A DNA stretch of 64,000 nucleotides from an uncultured Bacteroidales bacterium (GCA_900314925.1 OMXC01000001.1:56550-120549), one strand, 5' to 3'; positions 34,850-44,339 are shown, counted from the stretch's first letter. Program-made: numbers and translations. Notes: generated by a model from the letters alone, not told the origin.

Positions 34850-35712
34850 CGCTTGTGGAGGGCTTTTAGAGGGTGAAGTAAGAATTTCCCCAGCCGATAT
34901 GCTTTCGACTTTTGGATTTTTGTATTTTCTTTCTGCAGTCTTTCATTTTCCTCGGAGAGAGTGGCAACAAGGTCGGATAGATCCTGCATGGGATATTGGG
35001 AAGGGGGGAGGCCTCTTCTTTCGCAGGTCCGTTGCCGGACAATGAGGTTCCAATAGTATGTTTCAATCCAGCGGTTTCCTTGCGATATTTGCTCGGAGGT
35101 TTGTCTGTATTTGTATGTGAATTTATCGAGCAAGAAGACGGGGGCGACTTCCTCCAATTTGAAGTATAAATCCTGGTCTACGGCCGAAGGAAGAGAGGGG
35201 TCAATTCCCTCGCTTTTTTGGTAGGATGCCCTCTTGAACGATGCCAAATGCTCTGGCATGTATGACCTGTTGGTAAAGTAGTTTTTCCCAGGAGCAATGT
35301 CGAGCTTACGAAGTTCTCCGACGATATTGAGGGCGTTGTCGCAATAGTAAAAACGTGAGAAAACGCAGGATACATCAGGATGCTGTTGGTGTGCATCTGC
35401 ATGGGTTTGCAAAGCATCAGGCATTAGTGCGTCATCGGCATCGAGGAAACAGCACAACTCCCCTTTTGCCAATTCTGCACAACGCCGTTTGGTGTAGCCA
35501 CATCCTTTATTTTCGTTGTTGTGAAAAATTCGGATGCGGCTATCGTTTTCCAAACCTTCATAAACGGTTTTTGAGTTGTCAGTAGACCCATCGTCTACAA
35601 TCACTATTTCCCAATGGGTATAGGTTTGACAACGGACACTCTCAATGGCATCCATCAGGTAGTGGCCGTTGTTGTAGTTGGCTATTAGGACCGAGAAAAG
35701 GGGGGTGTTCAT
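34846..35712 (-). CDS. GT2-family glycosyltransferase with C-terminal coiled coil
   Basis: The 288-residue protein has FSVLIANYNNGHYLMDAIES, VDDGSTDNSK, and LCCFLDADDALMP (DADD, about 86-98). AVDQDLYFKLEE (about 177-188) takes the acceptor-motif place. The last 40 residues form a short heptad region (LSEENERLQKENTKIQ) followed by a basic tail, a feature often seen in transferases that pair with membrane partners. Its start overlaps the RAYT stop by ATGA. Confidence 0.88.
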   Translation of the reverse strand: MNTPLFSVLIANYNNGHYLMDAIESVRCQTYTHWEIVIVDDGSTDNSKTVYEGLENDSRIRIFHNNENKGCGYTKRRCAELAKGELCCFLDADDALMPDALQTHADAHQQHPDVSCVFSRFYYCDNALNIVGELRKLDIAPGKNYFTNRSYMPEHLASFKRASYQKSEGIDPSLPSAVDQDLYFKLEEVAPVFLLDKFTYKYRQTSEQISQGNRWIETYYWNLIVRQRTCERRGLPPSQYPMQDLSDLVATLSEENERLQKENTKIQKSKAYRLGKFLLHPLKALHKR

Positions 35713-36218
35713 TGTGGGTAATTGCTGTATGGGTTGGTTGTTGTGGGCGACCTGAAGGCCGCCTCGCTTGACAACCCCAGGACATCGATGCCTGGAAAAC
35801 TGCAGGTGGCGGTATACAATGGATGGGTCGGGTCGTTGTGTGTCGCGGCCTCTAGGTCGCGAATGGGTTGGCTGTTCAGGGCCGCGCAGGCTTTGCTGCA
35901 GGCTGCTTTCCAGCTGGCGATGATGTTGCCCAGGGGAAGCCCTTCCGGCAGCCGTTCGGTGACAAAGAGCACCAGGTGCACATGGTCGGGCATAATTTGG
36001 TGCTGGAGCACACGTACCTGAGGGTAGCGTTTGGGCAGGGACTCAATCTCGCTCCACACGGCTTTCCCTTCCTGGCTGAGGCTTATCCATGCTTTCGTTG
36101 CATCTCCCGTCACCGTTCCCAGCAACGGCTTTCGGTCTTTAACTGTTACCGTTATCAGGTAGATGCACTTCTTGTTGTAGTCGTGCCAGTGGCTTCGTTT
36201 TGTCCTTTCGCTATCCAT
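35709..36218 (-). CDS. REP-associated tyrosine transposase (RAYT), C-terminally altered
   Basis: The 169-residue Y1/HUH protein starts like TnpA-REP proteins: HWHDYNKKCIYLITVTVKDR with the following RKPLLG. It carries the metal-binding HUH motif in MPDHVHLV (H79, H81). Family members usually continue to about 180-220 residues with a catalytic Tyr in a YI..NP helix. Here that helix is not recognisable, and the last 45 residues are encoded by a REP-like inverted repeat. It is embedded in the glycan operon with TAATG and ATGA junctions, which suggests either a recent insertion that fitted the frame or retention as a decayed gene. Confidence 0.8.
   Translation of the reverse strand: MDSERTKRSHWHDYNKKCIYLITVTVKDRKPLLGTVTGDATKAWISLSQEGKAVWSEIESLPKRYPQVRVLQHQIMPDHVHLVLFVTERLPEGLPLGNIIASWKAACSKACAALNSQPIRDLEAATHNDPTHPLYTATCSFPGIDVLGLSSEAAFRSPTTTNPYSNYPQ
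35745..35862. repeat. REP-like inverted repeat at the 3' end of the RAYT gene
   Basis: Outer arms around GCGACCT..AGGCCGC (35745-35778 and 35831-35862) are imperfect inverted copies. Inside lies a near-perfect 19-nt palindrome, CCAGGACATCGATGCCTGG (35777-35795). RAYT proteins act on such palindromes next to their own genes, so this is the expected substrate. Confidence 0.7.
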
Positions 36219-37168
36219 TAGTGTTGTGTCATCTTTTTGAGAAAATGTAGTGTCTGTTTGGCTAAGCGAAAGGTTTTAGGCATTCTCTGTTTGGCTTTTC
36301 GTTTGATCTTGGTGAAAGGGCTCTGCTTTTCGTATTTAATCAACGAGTTGGTCTCTATGCAGATGACGTCTTTATGAGACAGTTGTGCTATTGTCGTTGC
36401 TTGGCGCAGAGAACTCTCAATGAACAGGACTCCGTCGTGCTGGGAATAATAGTTGGCCTTATATTCTCCATAACGCCCCCATTTTATGCGTGCTTCGCGC
36501 GAGGGCATGTCCAGCATGATCAAATTGTGGTATTTGATGTTGTTCTTTTTGAGCCAGGCTTCGGTCTGTGGCCGGTATTTCTCCAGTCGACATGTGACGA
36601 TGGTTCCGATGGTGGTTGTGGGGATAAACAGAGGGGTGGCGTTCAGGATATAGTTTGTGTATATTTCGCCGTCGTCGTCGATGGAAGGGTCTACGCATAG
36701 CACGCCATCGAGGTCGATACATGCGTTTTCGAGCAGGCTGTGATGGAACAGGTTCCATTCGAAGACTCGTACACCGTCGATAATTTCTGCGTATGCGTCA
36801 ACCATGTGACTGGAGGCGCTTGTTACAATGGGAGCAAAGTAACAGAATTCGTATTTATTAGACAAGGGACGCAGTTTCTGTTTGGCGTCTTCAAGCGAGG
36901 AACCAGACATTACGCTGTCGTCCACCACCAGCACTTTGCGTATCGGGGTATCGGCCACCATGTGGGCACGGGTGGAGCCTATGTTGAAAATTCTTCCGTC
37001 CACGAACGAGTCGATGTCGGAAAGTCTTTTGTTGAGATAAAGGGCCACCATATTGGCTACCATGAGTCCGCTGCGTGGAATGCCTACCACGAGGTCTATG
37101 TCGTGGGGAATCTTCCACAGGTTGCTGCGGAGCATCTGGCTTAGTTCGGAGGTGGTGACGTATCTCAT
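36218..37168 (-). CDS. Phosphoribosyltransferase domain fused to a HAD-like domain
   Basis: The 316-residue protein has a type I PRTase core: VVGIPRSGLMVAN (about 27-39) and the PRPP loop KVLVVDDSVMSGSSLEDAK (about 78-96). A second region with CIDLDGVLCVDPSIDDDGE (about 150-168) gives the DxDG HAD motif 1. Separate PRTases and HAD phosphatases handle nucleotides, but the pair in one chain within a glycan operon suggests a modified ribosyl or phosphoribosyl group on the polymer, or a salvage role. The function is an inference. It is followed by the RAYT with a one-base overlap. Confidence 0.78.
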   Translation of the reverse strand: MRYVTTSELSQMLRSNLWKIPHDIDLVVGIPRSGLMVANMVALYLNKRLSDIDSFVDGRIFNIGSTRAHMVADTPIRKVLVVDDSVMSGSSLEDAKQKLRPLSNKYEFCYFAPIVTSASSHMVDAYAEIIDGVRVFEWNLFHHSLLENACIDLDGVLCVDPSIDDDGEIYTNYILNATPLFIPTTTIGTIVTCRLEKYRPQTEAWLKKNNIKYHNLIMLDMPSREARIKWGRYGEYKANYYSQHDGVLFIESSLRQATTIAQLSHKDVICIETNSLIKYEKQSPFTKIKRKAKQRMPKTFRLAKQTLHFLKKMTQH

Positions 37169-37857
37169 TCTTTTGTTGCTTTAACTCCAAGGTTTATCCA
37201 GCCGTGGTCCATGCCGCGCACCTCTGTTCTGTCCATTGTCGTAATGTTGGAGAATCCTGCATCAGCGTATAGTTTCGTCAGAGATTCCGGTGTGAATACG
37301 CACCGGTGCCAATTAAAGCTCATAGGGTTGGCTGTTCCGTCGCCATAGGTGAATATTCGTCCATTTGCCCATGTCATCACGTCTTTCTCCTCGTTGAATC
37401 TGTACCAGCCATCATTGCCTGTCAGGTTTTCTCCTGTTTGATAATATGTAGTGACGGTTTCAAGTACTTTTTTGAAGTTCGGCACCCATATTTCAATTTT
37501 TCCGCCTGGTTTAAGGATTCGGTAGAATTCGGAGAACAGCTGCTTTTGCAGAAACCATGGCACATGTTCGATTACATGGCTTGCGTATATCAGGTCGAAA
37601 CTATTGTTGGGGAATGACAGTTTTTGAGAGATGTCGGCTATGTAGTCAACGGCTTTCCCGTCAATGATGTTGAGTGTTTCAAACCCGTTCAGGCGAGTGA
37701 GGCCTGGGCCTATTTCCAGATAGCGGGTGTTTTTGGAAGCATTTCTTCTCATGTTTTTTGCCGTCTTGCTTTTGTTCATCTGCTTGACGACAAAAGATAG
37801 GCCACACCGAAGAAGTATTCTGTCTCGTTTCCGATAATCCTTGAAGGAGTAGTTCAT
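37165..37857 (-). CDS. SAM-dependent methyltransferase (class I)
   Basis: The 230-residue protein has TRYLEIGPGLTRLNGFE (motif I, about 44-60), FDLIYASHVIEHVPWF (motif II with the HVIEH signature, about 85-100), and RILKPGGKIEIWVPN (about 111-125). Such enzymes in ABC-dependent O-antigen or capsule loci often cap the chain with a methyl group before export; here it lies directly after wzt, whose C-terminal domain could recognise such a cap. The acceptor is not known. ATG 37857 overlaps the wzt stop. Confidence 0.88.
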   Translation of the reverse strand: MNYSFKDYRKRDRILLRCGLSFVVKQMNKSKTAKNMRRNASKNTRYLEIGPGLTRLNGFETLNIIDGKAVDYIADISQKLSFPNNSFDLIYASHVIEHVPWFLQKQLFSEFYRILKPGGKIEIWVPNFKKVLETVTTYYQTGENLTGNDGWYRFNEEKDVMTWANGRIFTYGDGTANPMSFNWHRCVFTPESLTKLYADAGFSNITTMDRTEVRGMDHGWINLGVKATKE

Positions 37858-39140
37858 TTCTCGACGGTTTTGGTGTTGAAAAAGATGTTTCCCCAGCCAC
37901 GATCCCATTTGGCATAATAACTGTCATCACTTTGGGATATCTTGTCTATTTCAAATCCGATGATTTGCTGTACGACATCGTAGTTAGTCTCGCCCTTTGA
38001 GGCATCGCCGTTGCCAATTGAGAATGATATGGTATATGTACCCATGGCCAAACGGTTTTTTTGAATGGTGTAAAGGAGTGTTTTCGTTTCTCCGGATTCA
38101 ATCCGGAAGGTGTCCATGGAGGTGTTGCTTCCCACGGGAGCCCCCTCAACGTTGAAGATGGTGCAATTTATTCTGCATTCCTTGGAACGAGATGCGGTAA
38201 CTTTGATTTCAATTTCGATGTCTTCATCCGAGGCAAAGGTTGGATCTTCTTTCGCAAAGGTGAAAGACAGAAATTTTACATCTAAGCTACGGTTCTTGTC
38301 GTGTTGTTCATCTGAAACAATTACCTGTGCGCTACGTTTGTCTTCAGTGTTTCGGCCAAGATAGAAGTCCACGGCGGAGTGTACCTCCGATTGGTGTATG
38401 ATTCTCCCTTTTTCCAACACGATGGCGTTTTGGCAGAGTTGACGGATGCTGCCCATATTGTGGCTGACAAACAGCACCGTGCGGCCTTCGCCTTTGCTGA
38501 CGTCTTGCATTTTGCCGATGGCTTTTTTCTGGAATTCGGCGTCGCCGACGGCGAGGACTTCGTCGACGACGAGGATCTCGGGGTCGAGGTGGGCGGCGAC
38601 GGCGAAGCCGAGGCGCACCATCATGCCGCTGGAGTAGCGCTTCACAGGGGTGTCAATATAACGTTCGCAGCCGCTGAAGTCGATGATCTCGTCCAGCTTC
38701 TTGCTGATTTCATGTTTCGTCATGCCCAGGATGGCGCCGTTCATGTAGATGTTCTCGCGGCCGGTCATCTCGGGGTGGAAGCCTGTGCCGACTTCGAGCA
38801 GCGAGCCGATGCGTCCGCGGGCACGGATGGTGCCGGTGGTGGGGGCGGTGACCTTGGAGAGGATCTTCAGCAGGGTGCTCTTGCCGGCACCGTTTTTGCC
38901 GATGATGCCTACCACATCGCCATGCTCAACTTTGAAGTCGATGTCCTTCAGCGCCCAGACGTATTCGCTGTCGCCTTTGGTGCTGCGGTCGTTGGTTTCG
39001 CCAATGGTGAGGTAGGGGTCTTCCTTCCCTCGGACATTCATGGTCCACCAGCGTTTCATGTCATGCGCGAGGGTGCCGGTGCTCACCAGGCCCAGGCGGT
39101 ATATTTTGCTGATGTTGTTAAATTCTATTGCAGTTGCCAT
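37854..39140 (-). CDS. wzt: Polysaccharide ABC exporter ATP-binding protein with C-terminal glycan-binding domain
   Basis: The 428-residue protein has Walker A GIIGKNGAGKSTLLK (about 78-92), the signature region RYSSGMMVRLGFAVA (about 168-182), Walker B PEILVVDEVLAVGD and the switch His in VSHNMG. The final 160 residues form a beta-sandwich-like domain found in Wzt proteins that bind the modified non-reducing end of the glycan before export. The permease partner Wzm is at 42.3-43.2 kb, separated by four genes. It is preceded by a 108-nt gap with an 11-nt-register repeat. Confidence 0.94.
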   Translation of the reverse strand: MATAIEFNNISKIYRLGLVSTGTLAHDMKRWWTMNVRGKEDPYLTIGETNDRSTKGDSEYVWALKDIDFKVEHGDVVGIIGKNGAGKSTLLKILSKVTAPTTGTIRARGRIGSLLEVGTGFHPEMTGRENIYMNGAILGMTKHEISKKLDEIIDFSGCERYIDTPVKRYSSGMMVRLGFAVAAHLDPEILVVDEVLAVGDAEFQKKAIGKMQDVSKGEGRTVLFVSHNMGSIRQLCQNAIVLEKGRIIHQSEVHSAVDFYLGRNTEDKRSAQVIVSDEQHDKNRSLDVKFLSFTFAKEDPTFASDEDIEIEIKVTASRSKECRINCTIFNVEGAPVGSNTSMDTFRIESGETKTLLYTIQKNRLAMGTYTISFSIGNGDASKGETNYDVVQQIIGFEIDKISQSDDSYYAKWDRGWGNIFFNTKTVEK

Positions 39141-39206
39141 ATCGCATTACTGTTGGCTATGTATCTTGGAGTATCTATGGCGTTGCCCTAGGGTTATCAT
39201 GGAGTC

Positions 39207-39250
39207 AGGTAAAGTTTGAGTAGTTTTTGAGTAAAAGGGGAGTAAAACCT
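39207..39250. repeat. 11-nt-register repeat between fcl and wzt
   Basis: AGGTA at 39207, then GAGTA at 39218, 39229 and 39240, each 11 nt apart. It fills most of the gap between the fcl stop and the wzt start, and is AT-rich unlike the other arrays. Confidence 0.7.
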
Positions 39251-40187
39251 AAAGGGACGTTGAGAGGCTTTGTTTGAAGTCTTCGTAGGCCATACGGATG
39301 CCGTCTTTCAGTTCTGTTTTGTAGGTCCACCCCAGCCGGGTGGCCTTGCTGACGTCGAGGAGCTTGCGGGGGGTACCGTTGGGTCGGGAGGCGTCCCAGC
39401 GGATGGCTCCTTTATAGCCCACCACCTCGGCTACGGTTTCGGCCAGCTCGCGGATGGTGAGCTCTTTGCCGGTGCCGGCGTTGACGGTCTCGTTGCCGGA
39501 GTAGTGGTTCATCAGGAAGACGCAGAGCTCCGCCAGGTCGTCGACATAGAGGAACTCTCGCAGCGCGCTGCCGTCGCCCCAGCAGGTGACCTCCGGCAGC
39601 CCCTGCTCCTTGGCCTCGTGGAAACGGCGTATCATGGCCGGCAACACATGGCTGTGCTCGGGGTGGTAGTTGTCGTTGGGACCATAGAGGTTGGTGGGCA
39701 TGACGCTGATGTAGTCGGTGCCGTACTGGCGGTTGAGGTACTCGCAGTATTTCAGGCCGCTGATCTTGGCCAGCGCATAGGCCTCGTTGGTGGGCTCGAG
39801 GGCCGAGGTCAGCAGGCAGTCTTCTTTCATCGGCTGCGGTGCCAGACGGGGGTAGATGCAGCTGCTGCCGAGGAACTCCAGCTTCTTCACGCCGTTCTTC
39901 CATGCGGCATGGATGACGTTCATCTCCAACGTCATGTTCATGTACATGAAGTCGGCCGGAGCGGCGTTGTTGGCGGCGATGCCACCCACCTTGGCGGCGG
40001 CGAGGAACACGTATTCGGGTTTCTCCGCCGCGAAGAAGGCTTCCACAGCCTCCTGGCGTGTCAGGTCCAGCTCGGCGTGGGTGCGGGTAACGATATTGTT
40101 GTATCCTTGGCGCTGCAGCTCGCGGACGATGGCGGAACCTACCATCCCGCGGTGCCCCGCCACGTAAATCTTGCTTTGGTTCTCCAT
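39249..40187 (-). CDS. fcl: GDP-L-fucose synthase
   Basis: The 312-residue SDR enzyme has [18 protein letters not shown] (NADP-binding, about 6-23), [16 protein letters not shown] (about 105-120), and the catalytic YALAK (Y and K, about 136-140). It converts GDP-4-keto-6-deoxy-mannose from Gmd to GDP-L-fucose in the cytoplasm. ATG 40187 was chosen over the longer frame because the family begins with [11 protein letters not shown]. It lies 17 nt after gmd. Confidence 0.96.
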   Translation of the reverse strand: MENQSKIYVAGHRGMVGSAIVRELQRQGYNNIVTRTHAELDLTRQEAVEAFFAAEKPEYVFLAAAKVGGIAANNAAPADFMYMNMTLEMNVIHAAWKNGVKKLEFLGSSCIYPRLAPQPMKEDCLLTSALEPTNEAYALAKISGLKYCEYLNRQYGTDYISVMPTNLYGPNDNYHPEHSHVLPAMIRRFHEAKEQGLPEVTCWGDGSALREFLYVDDLAELCVFLMNHYSGNETVNAGTGKELTIRELAETVAEVVGYKGAIRWDASRPNGTPRKLLDVSKATRLGWTYKTELKDGIRMAYEDFKQSLSTSL

Positions 40188-40204
40188 AGATACTAATGTG
40201 TTTT

Positions 40205-41281
40205 TTAGTCCAGCTGTTCTCGCAGATGAAGTTTTCGGATTTCTTTCATGTCGTGCTGCACCATGAGTTTCACGAGGTCTTCGAAGCTTGTCTTCTGCGG
40301 ATTCCATCCGAGGAGACGTTTGGCCTTGCTGGGGTCGCCCAGCAGCTGGTCCACTTCGGCGGGGCGGAAGTACTTGGGGTCCACCTCCACGAGCACCTTG
40401 CCGGTTTTCGTGTCGATGCCTTTCTCGTCGACACCCTCCCCTTCCCAGCGAAGTTCGATACCGGCTTCACTGAAGGCCAGTGTGCAGAACTCGCGTACTG
40501 TGTGATATTGGCCTGTGGCTATGACGTAGTCGTCAGGTTGCTTTTGCTGAAGGATGAGCCACATGCATTCCACGTAGTCCTTGGCATAGCCCCAGTCACG
40601 CAGGGCGTTGAGGTTGCCGAGGTACAGCTTGTCCTGAAATCCTTGAGCGATGCGTGCGGCAGCAAGTGTAATCTTGCGTGTGACGAATGTTTCGCCGCGT
40701 CGTTCACTCTCGTGGTTGAAGAGGATGCCGTTGCAGCAAAACATGTTGTAGCTCTCTCGGTAGTTCTTCATCATCCAGTAGCCATACAGTTTGGCCACAC
40801 CGTAAGGCGAGCGTGGATAAAATGGTGTTGTTTCACTTTGCGGCACTTCCTGCACTTTGCCGTAGAGCTCGGAAGTGGACGCTTGGTAGATGCGACAGGT
40901 GTTAGTGAGCCCGGCAATACGTACTGCCTCCAGCAGCCTCAACACGCCGTTGGCATCGGTGTCGGCCGTGAATTCCGGCACGTCGAAACTTACTTTCACA
41001 TGGCTCTGTGCCGCCAGGTTGTATATCTCGTCGGGCCGCACCTCGCTGATGATGCGTATCAGCGAGCTGCTGTCCGTCATGTCGCCCCAGTGGAGCTCCA
41101 CCATGCGTTTCTGGTGCATGTCGCGTACCCATTCGTCGAGGTACAGGTGCTCTATGCGGCCTGTGTTGAACGAGCTGCTACGGCGCAGTATACCGTGTAC
41201 CTCATATCCTTTCTCGATGAGGAGTTCGGCCAAGTAACTGCCGTCCTGTCCTGTGATGCCGGTGATGAGTGCTTTCTTCAT
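40205..41281 (-). CDS. gmd: GDP-mannose 4,6-dehydratase
   Basis: The 358-residue protein has [18 protein letters not shown] (NADP motif, about 4-21), [27 protein letters not shown], and the SDR catalytic triad region QASTSELYG with [12 protein letters not shown] (Y and K, about 156-168). It makes GDP-4-keto-6-deoxy-D-mannose, the substrate of the adjacent fcl. Together with GT10 at 26 kb this is a full fucose donor-to-transferase path, apart from GDP-mannose synthesis. Confidence 0.97.
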   Translation of the reverse strand: MKKALITGITGQDGSYLAELLIEKGYEVHGILRRSSSFNTGRIEHLYLDEWVRDMHQKRMVELHWGDMTDSSSLIRIISEVRPDEIYNLAAQSHVKVSFDVPEFTADTDANGVLRLLEAVRIAGLTNTCRIYQASTSELYGKVQEVPQSETTPFYPRSPYGVAKLYGYWMMKNYRESYNMFCCNGILFNHESERRGETFVTRKITLAAARIAQGFQDKLYLGNLNALRDWGYAKDYVECMWLILQQKQPDDYVIATGQYHTVREFCTLAFSEAGIELRWEGEGVDEKGIDTKTGKVLVEVDPKYFRPAEVDQLLGDPSKAKRLLGWNPQKTSFEDLVKLMVQHDMKEIRKLHLREQLD

Positions 41282-42309
41282 TGTTTATGCAGTATGCTAT
41301 GTGGTTTCAATGTGTGTGATGCCAAACTGCTTATGGCTAAGGTTACCGGGTTGTCGTTGTATACCATGCGGCGTTTCCATGTGAGGGCGCGCCAGCGGCG
41401 TACTTTCCACCCTAGACGGTATATGCCGTCATTGTCATGGTCCGCTATGCTGCCGTAGACAATGTCGTGTTCTATGCGCTGTAGCTGTGTCTGGCTGGGG
41501 GCAGCGGAGTCGCCGTCCATGCAGATGGGGGTCGGTTTCCCTAATCGTTGCTTGGCAATGCTGCCTATAGCTGCGGCAAATACCGTTATGCCATATTGTC
41601 TTATGGCATCAAGAACCACCGGCCAGTCGACATTGTCCTTTAGTGCTTGGCATGTGAGCGCCATATCTGCCACGTCGCGCAGAGTTATACGGCTTGCAGC
41701 GAAATGTCCGGCCATGTGGCGCAGCAGGAACAGCACCTCAAAAGTGGGTGATGGCGCCAACTCCTTAAGCAGCTTCTCGTATTGGCGATTGCTTGGTGGG
41801 TAGTGTATGTTCAGAAAATCATAGTGGCTCTCCACGGTGACTCCCCGGTAGTTGTATTTCGAGTGGTGGTGGGAGTTATTGTTGACCCGCACCCTCAAAT
41901 AAGTGCGTGCAGCTCGGTCGGCCTCGTCATGTTTGTCGTAGAAGTATAGGTCAAGATCACCGAACTGGCGTGTTTCCGGCACAGGATAATGCTGTGCTGT
42001 ATTTGTGCCCTTGAGTACTAACGTTTTAATGCCATGTTTCGACATGAGTCCGACAATCTCCTCTTGTATGTCGTGTTGGTAATTGTACCACCCTTCTGCC
42101 TTCTGGCGCTCAGCCATCCATGGAATCAGCACCTCTCGAGGTGTATCTGGCGGCAGCGCATCAGCCACCAAGGCTGCCACGTGGTTCTGTTGTGAAAGCC
42201 GAAACAGATGCCACCAGCGGGAAGCGTCTACGGGTGCCGACAGCTCCAGCCTCTTTCCTTCAAGGGCGCTGCGGAGCAATGCAAACAGTATGTCTATTTC
42301 ACCGCACAT
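41278..42309 (-). CDS. Nucleotidyltransferase-fold protein (NTP_transf_5-like)
   Basis: The 343-residue protein has [27 protein letters not shown] split near 93-120, the G-D-x-D nucleotidyltransferase signature of PF14907. These are frequent in Bacteroidetes capsule and antibiotic clusters, and the substrate is unknown. The C-terminal part is helical. It starts 3 nt after wzm and overlaps gmd as ATGA. Confidence 0.8.
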   Translation of the reverse strand: MCGEIDILFALLRSALEGKRLELSAPVDASRWWHLFRLSQQNHVAALVADALPPDTPREVLIPWMAERQKAEGWYNYQHDIQEEIVGLMSKHGIKTLVLKGTNTAQHYPVPETRQFGDLDLYFYDKHDEADRAARTYLRVRVNNNSHHHSKYNYRGVTVESHYDFLNIHYPPSNRQYEKLLKELAPSPTFEVLFLLRHMAGHFAASRITLRDVADMALTCQALKDNVDWPVVLDAIRQYGITVFAAAIGSIAKQRLGKPTPICMDGDSAAPSQTQLQRIEHDIVYGSIADHDNDGIYRLGWKVRRWRALTWKRRMVYNDNPVTLAISSLASHTLKPHSILHKQ

Positions 42310-42312
42310 ACC

Positions 42313-43173
42313 TTACACCGTATCCATGAATGTACGTTGCACGCGGTTGAAGATTACAATTCCTATGGTCAGCAGCACTATCATGAATATGAAGCTGTAT
42401 CCGAGCATCCCCCAGCTGAACTGCCCTTCTCCTAGCATGCCGTATTTGAAGGCCTCGACAATGCCTGTCAATGGGTTGAGGCTCATTATCATACGCAACT
42501 TGTCGTTGGTTATTACGCTCATGGGATATATGACAGGGGTCGCATACATCCATAGGCGCACGAAAAAGTCAAGCAACAGCTGCATGTCGCGATACTTGGT
42601 GGTCATGCTTGAGAAGAGTATGCCGAACCCCAACGCCAGACCTGCCAGCATTAATACAAGCAGAGGAATAAGCAGGGCATACCAATTGGTGTGAATCTCG
42701 CCGGGGATAATCCATATCTGGTAGATGGCATAGACGGCAAGGAACAGGCCAAACTGTATGGCGAACCTCAGCAAGTTGCTCAACACTGTCGAGATGGGCA
42801 TTATGAGACGCGGGAAATAAACCTTGCCGAAAATGCTTGCATTGGCGGTGAAGGTAGAGGATGTTTTCGTCAGGCAGTCATTGAAGTATTGCCACATGCA
42901 GATGCCGCCGAGGTAGAACAAAGGCTGCGGAAGTCCGTCAGTGGGTATCTTGGCGATACCGCCGAAAACCACCATGTACATCACTACCGTAATCATTGGC
43001 TGGATCACGTACCACAATGGGCCCAGCACAGTCTGCTTATACTGTGTGGTGATGTTGCGTCTTACAAACAGGCTGCACAAATCACGGTAGTCCCAGACCT
43101 CCCGCAGATTGAGTTGCAGCAGCTTCTCTCTTGGCTTTATTACTGTCGACCAGTTTTCGTTGTTGTCGCTCAT
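42313..43173 (-). CDS. wzm: Polysaccharide ABC exporter permease
   Basis: The 286-residue protein has six hydrophobic helices. RRNITTQYKQTVLGPLWYVI (about 38-57) and a later MSLNPLTGIVEAFKYG (about 229-244) are the conserved ABC-2 polysaccharide permease segments. It forms the inner-membrane channel with Wzt. The upstream priming transferase overlaps it as ATGA. Confidence 0.95.
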   Translation of the reverse strand: MSDNNENWSTVIKPREKLLQLNLREVWDYRDLCSLFVRRNITTQYKQTVLGPLWYVIQPMITVVMYMVVFGGIAKIPTDGLPQPLFYLGGICMWQYFNDCLTKTSSTFTANASIFGKVYFPRLIMPISTVLSNLLRFAIQFGLFLAVYAIYQIWIIPGEIHTNWYALLIPLLVLMLAGLALGFGILFSSMTTKYRDMQLLLDFFVRLWMYATPVIYPMSVITNDKLRMIMSLNPLTGIVEAFKYGMLGEGQFSWGMLGYSFIFMIVLLTIGIVIFNRVQRTFMDTV

Positions 43174-44339
43174 GCTGAATGTTTCCGTTTAAAGATTATG
43201 TTGCCCACTATGCCCCAGAAGTACTTCCAGTCGGTAGCAAAGGGGGATTTAAGATATGCTTCCATGTATCGGCGTTCGCTTTCCTGAACCTCGTCCAGCG
43301 TTTCGGGGGTTTTGCGTTCGTAGTAGAATGGGGGCAGCAGCCCTGGTTTTGCCTTTACGCGCAATGCCTGCATCTCTGGGGTGTAGAGGCTGAAATACTG
43401 GCGGCTCAAAGGCCTTACGCCTACCAGTTTCAAGTCGCCGCGTAGCATGTTCCAGATCATTGGCAGCTCGTCGAGCCATGTGCGCCGCAGTATACGTCCC
43501 CAGAAGTTCACGCGGTAGTCGTCCTTGAACTTGCCGCCGCGTTCCAGACTTTGGTAGTGGTAAATATAGGGCTGCACATACTCGGAGTATGTATACATCG
43601 TGCGGAACTTGTGCACAACAATCTCCTTGCCGTTGAGGCCAATGCGTCGCAGGTGTATCAACGGGGAGCCTGTTGGCGCCATGTCGTCCACGGGGGCTTT
43701 CACTTTGCGTGCCGTCAGGAAAAACTCACCGTCGTGGAAATTCTCGTCTATCACCTCGAAGCCGGCGCGGTAAAGTCGGCCAATCAGCTCCACGCGGTTC
43801 ATGGTGCGGTTCTTGCCGTGGGTGATGCCGAAATACAGTCTTCGTGTCAGCTTCAGTTTCGGACACACTCTGTCCCACAGATAGTTCATGAGGACTATCA
43901 GGTGGCTTATGCCCCAAGGGTAGCGCTTTAACGTCAGTTTCCGTTTGAGCAGGGCCGTCATCGAGTGACACCAGAGATAAGCCCCGTCAGGTATTGCCCA
44001 GTTGGCGGCATACAGGCACTCGTCAAGATTCTCTACCGTGTGCAGCGGCCGCGAGATGCATAGCAGCTTCGGCTTGTTCTTGCCGATGCGGTAGCTGATG
44101 GCTTCCGGCGTCTGGCATGTGAGCGGCAGCACCAATGTCTCGCCCCTCATGCCGTTGTTGGCGTTGAGCCATCTCATGGTGTCCTTGAAGCCCATCTTGG
44201 TGAGTCTGTCTATCGTCTCCTTTACGGCGGGCTCATCAATGCTGTCGGCAAACAGCTTGGCACCGTTGTCGCTGCCGTGTTCCGTATACGGCTGCACGGC
44301 TTCGAGCTCATATTGCAGTTGGAACAGACCCTTTTTCAT
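43170..44339 (-). CDS. Priming phosphoglycosyl transferase, unusual N-terminus
   Basis: The 389-residue protein's second half carries the monotopic phosphoglycosyl-transferase core: IHLRRIGLNGKEIVVHKFRTM (about 228-248), RRTWLDELPMIWNMLRGD with the catalytic D290-E291 dyad, and KLVGVRPLSRQYF. This would add the first sugar phosphate to undecaprenyl phosphate. The hydrophobic re-entrant hairpin (KRxFDxxx...) that normally precedes the core is missing; instead residues 1-220 are soluble and partly methyltransferase-like (LYRAGFEVIDENFHDGEFFLTARK region). Membrane attachment must therefore use other parts. Confidence 0.82.
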   Translation of the reverse strand: MKKGLFQLQYELEAVQPYTEHGSDNGAKLFADSIDEPAVKETIDRLTKMGFKDTMRWLNANNGMRGETLVLPLTCQTPEAISYRIGKNKPKLLCISRPLHTVENLDECLYAANWAIPDGAYLWCHSMTALLKRKLTLKRYPWGISHLIVLMNYLWDRVCPKLKLTRRLYFGITHGKNRTMNRVELIGRLYRAGFEVIDENFHDGEFFLTARKVKAPVDDMAPTGSPLIHLRRIGLNGKEIVVHKFRTMYTYSEYVQPYIYHYQSLERGGKFKDDYRVNFWGRILRRTWLDELPMIWNMLRGDLKLVGVRPLSRQYFSLYTPEMQALRVKAKPGLLPPFYYERKTPETLDEVQESERRYMEAYLKSPFATDWKYFWGIVGNIIFKRKHSA

